DNA from: an uncultured Lachnospiraceae bacterium
Lineage (GTDB): Bacteria; Bacillota; Clostridia; Lachnospirales; Lachnospiraceae
Length of the DNA stretch: 6,016 nt
Reading direction: 5' to 3'
NCBI GenBank assembly: GCA_910579615.1
Contig: CAJTUA010000036.1
Span: 1-6,016 of the forward strand
Shown here: one piece after another, positions 1 through 5,648 of the stretch
How positions within the stretch are numbered: position 1 is the stretch's first letter
Layout of the letters: each line of letters starts with the position of its first letter
Program-made: the position numbers and the translations under genes
Notes under the pieces: model-generated
Seen by the model: the letters and a program-made list of their open reading frames with translations, nothing else
Database searches by the model: none
Told to the model about the DNA's origin: nothing

Positions 1-35
1 AGGTTATGGATTGTCGTTCAATGTGAGTTGGAATG

Positions 36-74
36 ACAGTCCGGTTGGTAAAAAACACTTGCCAACCGGATTGT
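36..74. repeat. Long imperfect inverted repeat (hairpin/dyad)
   Basis: Bases 36-51 pair with 59-74 around a 7-base A-rich loop. The core is CCGGTTGG (41-48) facing CCAACCGG (62-69), with G-U pairs at 39/71 and 49/61. No T-run follows on either strand, so it is not a textbook intrinsic terminator. Two short open frames enter from the left edge: one stops at 34-36, right where the dyad begins, and another reads through it and stops at 74-76. Neither is recognisable. It may be the 3' end structure of an off-window gene, a processing or transcript-stabilising hairpin, or a protein binding site. Confidence 0.6.
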
Positions 75-128
75 AAAATGTGTATATTTTTCAGGTTGCC
101 AAGACAATATTGTTTTGTTTTTGGTCGG

Positions 129-167
129 GTCAAAGCAAAGTATTTTTGCTTTGGCTTTTTTGTTTTT
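129..167 (+). terminator. Rho-independent terminator upstream of cheV
   Basis: An 11-bp stem (129-139 with 145-155, one G-U pair) has a 5-base loop and is followed at once by six T, one G and five T. This is a textbook intrinsic terminator reading rightwards. It would end a transcript entering from the left edge and insulate the cheV promoter about 55 bases downstream. It could instead act as a leader attenuator if transcription starts before it, but a good promoter lies after it, so termination of an upstream unit is simpler. Confidence 0.8.
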
Positions 168-220
168 CTGAGTAAAATTATTTTTGTAAATATTTTTTTT
201 TGATAAATTAGAGAAATAGT

Positions 221-249
221 TTGAATTTCAAGATAAGTTGTTCTATAAT
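221..249 (+). promoter_or_regulatory. Sigma-A type promoter of cheV
   Basis: TTGAAT (221-226) and a perfect TATAAT (244-249) are separated by exactly 17 bases. Transcription would start near 255-257 and give a leader of about 48 bases before the cheV ATG. The surroundings are very AT-rich, as expected for a strong Firmicutes promoter. No sigma-D (flagellar) motif of the TAAA-N15-GCCGATAA type was seen, so this chemotaxis gene seems to be read by the housekeeping sigma factor. Confidence 0.75.
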
Positions 250-303
250 AGAAGTATATGTTTGAGTTTACGATAGCCAAGATAAATTATTGGAGGTAAG
301 GTT

Positions 304-1209
304 ATGGAAACAAATATTTTGCTAGAGAGTGGAACAAACGAACTTGAGATTCTGGAGTTTATGGTTGGGGGAAATTCATACGGTATCAATGTAGCCAAGA
401 TCAGGGAAATACTTCCATATAAGCAGCCGACTCCAATCCCGAACGCGCACCCGCTTATTGAAGGTATCTTTATGCCACGTGACCAGATTATCACGATTGT
501 TAATCTTTCAAAATGCCTGACCGGGCAGAGTAAAATGGATGTAACTTCGGATATGTACATTGTGACAAACTTCAACCAGTTAAATGTCGGTTTTCATGTG
601 GATTGTGTTGTGGGGATTCAGCGTATTTCATGGGCAGATATTGCCAAGCCGGATGCGACCCTTGAAAATTCAGGGAATGGCATTGCGACAGGGATTATTA
701 AGTTGTCGGGAAAACTGATTGTGATTCTTGATTTTGAGAAGATTGTATCAGACATCAGCCCGGATACCGGATTGAAAGTATCCGCGATTGACCATCTTAC
801 CGGAAGAGAAAGGAATGACATCCCGATTCTTACGGCAGAAGATTCCCCGCTGCTGCGCAAGCTGATTCATGATTGTCTTGTCAAGGCAGGCTACACGAAT
901 ATTATTTCGGCAGTCAATGGGCAGGAAGCGTGGGATTTGCTTGAGAAATATAAGTCTGAGGGAACGATACAGGAAAATGTACAGTGCGTGATTACGGACA
1001 TTGAGATGCCGCAGATGGATGGCCACCGCCTGACGAAACTGATTAAGACGGACGATGAGTTAAAACATATTCCGGTCGTTATTTTCTCCTCCCTGGTAAA
1101 CGAGGAGATGAGGCGGAAAGGAGAGGGGATTGGTGCGGACGCGCAGCTTTCCAAGCCGGAAATTGGTTTGCTTGTTGAGGCGATAGATAAATTGTTGCTG
1201 AGTAAGTAA
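304..1209 (+). CDS. cheV: Chemotaxis coupling protein CheV (CheW-like domain plus receiver domain)
   Basis: CheV is a cytoplasmic adaptor that couples methyl-accepting chemoreceptors to the kinase CheA and takes part in adaptation through phosphorylation of its receiver domain. Residues about 13-150 form the CheW-like domain, including YGINVAKIREI (26-36) and the I-x-G-I-x-x-x-x-x-x-I-I-T-I-V-N-L segment (52-68). Residues about 173-298 form the receiver: acidic pocket E179-D180, phospho-acceptor D232 in VITDIEMPQMDG, switch serine S262, and K284 in the SKP motif. All are intact, so it should be phosphorylatable. At 301 residues it has the normal CheV length. The ATG is set by GGAGG (292-296) seven bases upstream, in a monocistronic-looking setting with its own promoter. 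No other chemotaxis gene is in the window. A CheW-REC fusion in this order is diagnostic, so the call is very secure; which receptors it serves cannot be told. Confidence 0.96.
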   Translation: METNILLESGTNELEILEFMVGGNSYGINVAKIREILPYKQPTPIPNAHPLIEGIFMPRDQIITIVNLSKCLTGQSKMDVTSDMYIVTNFNQLNVGFHVDCVVGIQRISWADIAKPDATLENSGNGIATGIIKLSGKLIVILDFEKIVSDISPDTGLKVSAIDHLTGRERNDIPILTAEDSPLLRKLIHDCLVKAGYTNIISAVNGQEAWDLLEKYKSEGTIQENVQCVITDIEMPQMDGHRLTKLIKTDDELKHIPVVIFSSLVNEEMRRKGEGIGADAQLSKPEIGLLVEAIDKLLLSK

Positions 1210-1242
1210 AAGAACATAAAATGAGATAACAAAGAAGAGGAT

Positions 1243-1263
1243 TGCTTCGCGGGAAGTATTTTT
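1243..1263 (+). terminator. Weak intrinsic terminator after cheV
   Basis: A 6-bp stem (1243-1248 with 1253-1258, one G-U pair) with loop GCGG is followed directly by five T (1259-1263). The stem is short, so termination is probably partial. It lies 34 bases after the cheV stop and would reduce read-through into the 520-residue protein gene. Confidence 0.4.
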
Positions 1264-1274
1264 AATCAGAGGAC

Positions 1275-1423
1275 ATGACTGTAGACGGCATTCTGGGAGA
1301 TTTTGGCATAGAATCGGAGATAAGACTATGTTGGATGGGATGGAATTGTACCAGGAAGAGGATATCATCCCGAAAAGTCAGAAAGCAGGGGATTTGCCAC
1401 GAAAGGAGACAGGATTTCATTGA
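1275..1423 (+). other. Coding-looking but frame-broken stretch ahead of the 520-residue protein gene
   Basis: Three frames in turn look protein-coding and acidic. ATG 1275 opens MTVDGILGDFGIESEI (to about 1322). A second frame from ATG 1328, with GGAG (1316-1319) eight bases upstream, encodes MLDGMELYQEEDIIPKSQ and on to a TGA at 1421-1423 (31 codons). That stop overlaps the TTG start of the third frame, the long gene at 1420. Each switch is a -1 change of frame, as two single-base losses would give. Options: a decayed or mis-sequenced N-terminal extension, a real 31-codon leader peptide translationally coupled to the long gene, or chance. The evidence is only how the codons and residues look. 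Confidence 0.3.
1303..1332 (+). promoter_or_regulatory. Possible sigma-A promoter for the 520-residue protein gene
   Basis: TTGGCA (1303-1308) and TATGTT (1327-1332) lie 18 bases apart. The -35 matches consensus at 5 of 6 positions and the -10 at 4 of 6. Initiation near 1339 would give a leader of about 80 bases to the TTG at 1420 and would exclude translation from ATG 1328. Weak evidence; it competes with the small-ORF reading of the same bases. Confidence 0.25.
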
Positions 1424-2982
1424 CGGATTTTGCAGAGGAAAACGAAGGATTTGAAGATGATAAGTTTATGCTGACCCCGGAAGAGGAAGCGGCATTTGAG
1501 CTTGATACGCCGGCTGATTTTGACTGGGAAGGCAATGGCTACGATATATTCGGCGATGATACGCTTTCGGACAATGAGTTCGACGGGATGCTGCAGGAAA
1601 TTTTGGATACCGGGGAAAAGAACGGTATGCAGGAGGAACCGTTGATGGATACTGCACAGACTGTGCCAAAAGATTTGGACCAGACGGGGGAAGAGAGCAA
1701 TTTAGCAGCGGATGCCGGAATCAAAGATATGGTTTCGGTTCCGGAGCCGGAAGCCGCCGAAGATAAAATGGAAAAAATAGATACTCCCGAGGGAAATGAC
1801 TTGTCTGGAATCATGGGAGAGAGGGAAAGCAGTATGACAGCAGCAGCAAGTGAGGCGGAAAATGAAGAATTTAACAGTGGGACGGATACACAGGAGGACA
1901 TTCTTGACCTGATAAATTCTATTTACAGTACGGAGGGGGAAACTCCTTCGGAGAAAGCAGAGGATCTGATACCGACAGAACAATATGGAACGGAAGATGA
2001 CCTTGAGATGGGCAGGAAGCCAGAGGATTTTTCTGACCTGCTCACGGATATTTCAGAAGAGGATTTGGCATCCATCCAGAACATAAACCTGATGGATGAG
2101 GAAGAAGAAGAAGAGGCAACCGGGAAAAAGAAGAAAAAGCCGAAAAAAAAGAAGAGGGATAAACCGTCCGTATGGCAGCGCTTGTTTGGGAATATCAAAA
2201 CGGAGCGTTCCGAAGAAGAAATTGCCCAGATGAAAGAAAAAGTCATCGCGGATGCCGAGGCAAAAGAAGCGGCGAAGGAAGCGAAGATCAAGCAGACCGC
2301 TGCCCAAAAAGAGGAAAAGAAAAAGAAAGCGGCGGAGAACAAAGCCGCCGCCGCGAAGAAGAAACAGGAAAATGCAAAGAAAAAAGCAGAAGAGGCTGCG
2401 GCAAAGAAGGAAGCAAAAGACAAAAAGAAGCAGGAAGTGCAAAACCTCATTGATGCAATCGATGAAGACGAGGGGAAAATCAACCGTGTTGGCGCTGCCA
2501 TTGTCTTTGTGTTTTTTGCGTTGGTGGCCATTGCAATCTTGCTCGGAACAAATATTTATTCTTATAAGCAAAGTCTTGAAAATGCGCGTGAGAGTTTCGA
2601 ATTCAAACACTACAATGAGGCATATGAGGAGATTGCGGGAATTGATGAGATGAAGGATGAGGATGAGACCTTCGCCCTGCAGGTGATGGTTGTCATGTAC
2701 ACCTATAAACAGTTAAATTCCTTTCAAAATTATTACGCGGCAGGGCTGTATCCGGAAGCACTCGATTCCCTTTTAAAGGGATTGAAGCGGTATGATAAGT
2801 ATTCCACGATTGCCACGGTAATTCAGGTTGACGAGGATTTGAGCGCTGTGCGCAAGGAGATTCTGGGCAAACTTGAGGAAACATACTCCCTCACGGAACA
2901 GGATGCACTGGCGCTGATGGCCATCAAAGACCAGGGCGTATATGCACAGCAAATATACGACATTGCAAGCCATATGGAATAA
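1420..2982 (+). CDS. Charged, coiled-coil, single-pass membrane protein of unknown function
   Basis: Function not recognised. The 520 residues fall into clear blocks. Residues 1-232 are strongly acidic, low-complexity and probably disordered, ending in six Glu (227-232). Residues 236-248 are almost all Lys. WQRLFGNIK (252-260) follows, then a helical Ala/Lys/Glu coiled coil (about 262-340), one hydrophobic span (357-377), and a helical domain (about 384-520) whose FEFKHYNEAYEEI and YYAAGLYPEALDSLLKGL segments recall tetratricopeptide helices. With no signal peptide and the Lys-rich side preceding the span, the expected topology is N-terminus inside and C-terminus outside. The start is TTG: AAAGGAG (1402-1408) lies 11 bases upstream, AGGA (1411-1414) is closer, and the next in-frame ATG (codon 17) lacks a good site. 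The architecture resembles hypothetical proteins I recall from Lachnospiraceae; a structural or envelope-linked scaffold is only a guess. It lies between cheV and hisH. Confidence 0.85.
   Translation: MTDFAEENEGFEDDKFMLTPEEEAAFELDTPADFDWEGNGYDIFGDDTLSDNEFDGMLQEILDTGEKNGMQEEPLMDTAQTVPKDLDQTGEESNLAADAGIKDMVSVPEPEAAEDKMEKIDTPEGNDLSGIMGERESSMTAAASEAENEEFNSGTDTQEDILDLINSIYSTEGETPSEKAEDLIPTEQYGTEDDLEMGRKPEDFSDLLTDISEEDLASIQNINLMDEEEEEEATGKKKKKPKKKKRDKPSVWQRLFGNIKTERSEEEIAQMKEKVIADAEAKEAAKEAKIKQTAAQKEEKKKKAAENKAAAAKKKQENAKKKAEEAAAKKEAKDKKKQEVQNLIDAIDEDEGKINRVGAAIVFVFFALVAIAILLGTNIYSYKQSLENARESFEFKHYNEAYEEIAGIDEMKDEDETFALQVMVVMYTYKQLNSFQNYYAAGLYPEALDSLLKGLKRYDKYSTIATVIQVDEDLSAVRKEILGKLEETYSLTEQDALALMAIKDQGVYAQQIYDIASHME
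2143..2162 (+). promoter_or_regulatory. Candidate -1 frameshift site with immediate stop
   Basis: Inside the lysine run, eight A (2143-2150) followed by G give the in-frame heptamer A_AAA_AAG (2145-2151), the slippery sequence used in Escherichia coli dnaX. After a -1 slip the next codons are GAA GAG GGA TAA, stopping at 2160-2162. The product would be the acidic domain of about 247 residues without coiled coil or membrane span. No Shine-Dalgarno stimulator at the usual 10-14 bases upstream and no strong downstream hairpin are evident, and lysine-rich genes contain such heptamers by chance. Confidence 0.25.
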
Positions 2983-3004
2983 AAAATGAAATGATGTGAT
3001 AGCG

Positions 3005-3048
3005 AAAAGGCTGTCGGGAACCGGAAAAATGGCGACCGGCAGCCTTTT
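3005..3048 (+). terminator. Strong hairpin, probable terminator between the 520-residue protein gene and hisH
   Basis: AAAAGGCTGTCGG (3005-3017) pairs with CCGGCAGCCTTTT (3036-3048), 13 bp with one G-U pair. The A-run and T-run flank the GC core in the manner of bidirectional intrinsic terminators. No T-run extends beyond the stem, so efficiency is uncertain. It starts 22 bases after the preceding stop codon and ends 15 bases before the hisH ribosome binding site, leaving no room for a complete promoter in between. Confidence 0.6.
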
Positions 3049-3075
3049 GCCGGACAATAAAATGGAGGAAAACCT

Positions 3076-3702
3076 ATGTCTGGAACACAGATTGCAATCA
3101 TTGATTATGATGCGGGAAATTTAAGAAGCGTGGAAAAGGCATTTGCTTATCTTGGGGAAAACGCATTTATCACGCGCAGTCCGCAGGAAATTCTGCAGGC
3201 GGATGCGGTTGTCCTGCCAGGGGTCGGGGCGTTCGGGGACGCGATGGAAAAACTGCGGCGGTACGGCTTGGTGGAGGTCATCCGCAAATCCGTGCAGAGC
3301 GGACAGCCTTTCCTTGGCATATGCCTTGGGCTCCAGCTGCTTTTTGAGAAAAGCGAGGAGAGCCCCGGCGTGGAAGGGCTTGGGATTCTGAAAGGGGAAG
3401 TGGTTCGGATTCCGGCGGCAGAAGACCTGAAAATCCCACATATCGGATGGAATTCGCTTGAAATCAGGGAAGGTGCCACACTTTTTCGCGGCCTGCAAAA
3501 AGAAGCCTATGTTTATTTTGTCCACTCGTACTATCTGAGGGCAAAAAATGAGCAGGAAGTAGCGGCAACTACGGAATATGGCGTGAAAATCCATGCCTCC
3601 GTGGAGCAGGGCAATATCTTTGCGTGCCAGTTCCATCCGGAAAAAAGCGGGGAGACAGGGCTTTTAATACTGAAAAACTTTGCAGGGCAGAAATCATTTT
3701 AG
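3076..3702 (+). CDS. hisH: Imidazole glycerol phosphate synthase, glutaminase subunit HisH
   Basis: HisH hydrolyses glutamine and channels the ammonia to HisF, which uses it on PRFAR in the fifth step of histidine synthesis. It is a class I glutamine amidotransferase: nucleophile C83 in GICLGLQLLF (81-90), H187 and E189 in QFHPEKSGETG, the oxyanion-strand motif PGVGAFGDAM (48-57), and the HisH-typical KIPHIGWN (119-126). At 208 residues it has the normal length. The ATG follows GGAGG (3064-3068) by seven bases. hisF comes 21 bases after the stop, which fits an obligate heterodimer. A hairpin precedes it, and no histidine-codon leader peptide or convincing promoter is visible, so how it is transcribed is unclear. 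An amidotransferase HisH paralogue for surface sugars is possible in principle but is not supported by the neighbours. Confidence 0.96.
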   Translation: MSGTQIAIIDYDAGNLRSVEKAFAYLGENAFITRSPQEILQADAVVLPGVGAFGDAMEKLRRYGLVEVIRKSVQSGQPFLGICLGLQLLFEKSEESPGVEGLGILKGEVVRIPAAEDLKIPHIGWNSLEIREGATLFRGLQKEAYVYFVHSYYLRAKNEQEVAATTEYGVKIHASVEQGNIFACQFHPEKSGETGLLILKNFAGQKSF

Positions 3703-3723
3703 CGGATTGGAATGGAGAAGATT

Positions 3724-4494
3724 ATGTTCACAAAAAGGATTATCCCATGTCTGGACGTTCACAATGGGCGGGTTGTCAAGGGGACGAACTTTTTAAATTT
3801 AAGAGATGCGGGGGACCCGGTGGAGGTTGGCGCGGCATACGGGTGTGAAGGGGCGGACGAGCTGGTGTTTCTGGACATTACGGCATCCTCGGACGCGAGG
3901 GCAATTACACTTGAGATGGTGCGGCGCGTGGCGGAGACGGTCTTTATCCCATTTACGGTCGGCGGGGGCATCCGCACGGTTGAGGATTTTAAGCTGATTT
4001 TGCGCGAGGGTGCGGATAAGGTCGCGGTGAACTCGGCGGCAATCATGCAGCCGGAGCTGATTTCGCAGGCCGCAGAAAAATTTGGGAGCCAGTGCGTTGT
4101 CCTGGCGATTGACGCGAAGCGCAGGGCGGACGGTAGCGGGTGGACGGTCTACAAAAACGGCGGGCGCATTGATATGGGATTGGATGCCGTGGAATGGGCG
4201 GTCCGCGCGGCAAATCTGGGTGCCGGGGAAATTCTGCTTACAAGTATGGACTGCGACGGAACCAAGAACGGTTATGATTTGGAGCTGACAAGGGCAGTCA
4301 CAGCAAGCGTTTCCATACCGGTGATTGCTTCGGGCGGTGCAGGGAAACCGGAACATTTCCGGGAAGTGCTCACACAGGGCGGCGCGGATGCGGCGTTGGC
4401 GGCATCGCTGTTCCACTATAAGGAGCTTACGATTTCCCAGGTAAAAAAATACTTAAAGGAAAACAATGTCAGTGTGCGCATAACGGATGTATAA
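3724..4494 (+). CDS. hisF: Imidazole glycerol phosphate synthase, cyclase subunit HisF
   Basis: HisF is the (beta/alpha)8-barrel partner of HisH. It turns PRFAR plus ammonia into imidazole glycerol phosphate and AICAR in the cytoplasm. Seen here: IIPCLDVHNGRVVKG at the N-terminus with catalytic D11 and K19, the phosphate-binding VGGGIRT loop, D130 in LAIDAKR, SMDCDGTKNGYD carrying D176, and the second phosphate loop ASGGAG. I place the start at ATG 3724 (256 residues), not at the in-frame ATG 3712: GGAGAAG (3714-3720) sits correctly before 3724, ATG 3712 has no good site, and the protein then begins with the usual M-x-TKRIIPCLDV so that D11 and D130 fall at their Thermotoga maritima numbers. 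The usual hisA neighbour is absent; birA follows by 29 bases. Confidence 0.97.
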   Translation: MFTKRIIPCLDVHNGRVVKGTNFLNLRDAGDPVEVGAAYGCEGADELVFLDITASSDARAITLEMVRRVAETVFIPFTVGGGIRTVEDFKLILREGADKVAVNSAAIMQPELISQAAEKFGSQCVVLAIDAKRRADGSGWTVYKNGGRIDMGLDAVEWAVRAANLGAGEILLTSMDCDGTKNGYDLELTRAVTASVSIPVIASGGAGKPEHFREVLTQGGADAALAASLFHYKELTISQVKKYLKENNVSVRITDV

Positions 4495-4523
4495 TCAATA
4501 TCGGAAAGTGATGGAAGAAATCA

Positions 4524-5507
4524 ATGTCAGTAAAAAGTGACGTTTTGACAATGCTGGAAAAACAGCGCGGGAGCTATTTTTCCGGGGAGCAGTTGGCCGA
4601 ACAGCTAAATGTCTCGCGCGCGGCAGTCTGGAAGGCGGTCGGGGCACTCAAAAAAGAGGGCTATGAAATTCTGGCAGCCCCTAATCGGGGATACTGCCTG
4701 CCGATGGACAGCGATGTCCTCTCGGAAGAGGGAATCCGCAATTACCTGCCGCAGGAATGCCAGTCCATGCACATCGAAGTGTACCGTGAGACAACCTCAA
4801 CCAATACCCTCGCAAAACGGGCGGCAAACGAGGGAGCTTCTGCACCGGCCGTGTATGTTGCGGCGATGCAGACGGCGGGCAAGGGCCGGCGCGGGAGGAG
4901 TTTTGTGTCCGTGCCGGGCGGCAATATCTGTATGAGCTTCCTGCTAAAGCCTGCGCTTGCGGCGGGGGATGCCGTCTTCATCACAACGGCGGCCTGTGTT
5001 GCCGTACACCGCGCAATCCGCAAGGTGACAGGAATTATCTGTGACATCAAGTGGGTGAATGATTTGTATTATCAGGGGAAAAAAGTCTGCGGTATCCTGA
5101 CGGAAGCCGTCACGGACTGCGAGACCGGCATCGTGGACTGTGTCATTCCGGGTATTGGGGTGAATTTCAATATTGCGCCGGAGCAGTTCCCGGAGGAGCT
5201 AAGGGAGATAGCAGGTGCACTCTACGCAGGCGATAAGCGGATTCCGGTGACGCGCAGCCAGTTGGCGGCGGAAATCATCACGCAGATGCTGCAGATTTTA
5301 AAAGAGCTGAAAGAGCGGAGCTTTTTAAAGGAATACAAGGAGCACTCCATGCTGCTTGGCAAACAGATATGGATTTATTCCGGGGAGGAGCCGGAGGCGG
5401 CGTTGGCGGTGGATGTCGATGAAAACGGCGGTCTGGTTGTGGAGCTTTTGGATGGGCGGCGGCGTGTGCTTTCTACCGGGGAAGTGACGGTGCGCGCAGC
5501 CGTGTGA
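4524..5507 (+). CDS. birA: Bifunctional biotin--[acetyl-CoA-carboxylase] ligase / biotin repressor BirA
   Basis: BirA makes biotinyl-AMP from biotin and ATP, transfers biotin to carboxylase carrier domains and, in forms with a DNA-binding domain, represses biotin genes. Residues 1-60 form a winged helix-turn-helix (QLAEQLNVSRAAVWKAVGALKKEGY), so this is the regulatory form. The catalytic domain shows ETTSTNTLAKR (89-99), the biotinyl-AMP loop GKGRRGR (119-125; family G-R-G-R-x-G), IKWVND (175-180, family KWPND), the conserved lysine K187 in GKKVCGIL, and GIGVNFN (210-216). The C-terminal 50 residues fit the small SH3-like domain. The 327-residue length is normal. The ATG has only a modest site, GGAAG (4513-4517), six bases upstream. 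Position directly after hisF suggests cotranscription by spacing rather than shared metabolism. No BirA operator or biotin gene was seen in the window. Confidence 0.95.
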   Translation: MSVKSDVLTMLEKQRGSYFSGEQLAEQLNVSRAAVWKAVGALKKEGYEILAAPNRGYCLPMDSDVLSEEGIRNYLPQECQSMHIEVYRETTSTNTLAKRAANEGASAPAVYVAAMQTAGKGRRGRSFVSVPGGNICMSFLLKPALAAGDAVFITTAACVAVHRAIRKVTGIICDIKWVNDLYYQGKKVCGILTEAVTDCETGIVDCVIPGIGVNFNIAPEQFPEELREIAGALYAGDKRIPVTRSQLAAEIITQMLQILKELKERSFLKEYKEHSMLLGKQIWIYSGEEPEAALAVDVDENGGLVVELLDGRRRVLSTGEVTVRAAV

Positions 5508-5635
5508 CGGCGTGGGAAATGGCAGGCGCGGACCAAAGCAGAAGCCGTTTCCCTGTTCGGATGGCGGTTTTAACCGCAGTTCAGGACGTGAAATCACAGA
5601 AACAAAGAGGGGATTTACGAATTACCTTTAAGAGG

Positions 5636-5640
5636 GGAGG
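5636..5640 (+). promoter_or_regulatory. Strong ribosome binding site deciding a TTG start
   Basis: GGAGG lies within a purine run AGAGGGGAGGGG (5631-5642), eight bases before TTG 5649. No ATG or GTG in the same frame offers a comparable site, so it supports translation of the small membrane protein from TTG. Confidence 0.7.
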
Positions 5641-5648
5641 GGATATAT

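Noticed and set aside
187..213. TAAA followed by GATAA, considered as a sigma-D (flagellar) promoter for cheV
   Set aside because: The gap between the two elements is far shorter than the 15 bases required and GCC is missing before GATAA. A good sigma-A promoter lies downstream.
1923..2610. Long minus-strand open frames of 202 and 185 codons opposite the 520-residue protein gene
   Set aside because: They are Phe/Ser/Leu-rich mirror images of Lys/Glu codons, with no ribosome binding sites and no recognisable domains.
2983..3060. Histidine attenuator leader peptide or T-box before hisH
   Set aside because: The short frames there (for example ATG AAA TGA) contain no histidine codons, and no T-box sequence or specifier stem is visible.
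4511..4540. Nine-codon ORF (MEEINVSKK) overlapping the birA start
   Set aside because: Its GGA is only about two bases from the ATG and the peptide has no distinctive content. Overlap by chance is likely.
5566..5579. GCGGTT-TT-AACCGC hairpin after birA as a terminator
   Set aside because: Small stem with a minimal loop and no T-run after it, so termination is not supported.
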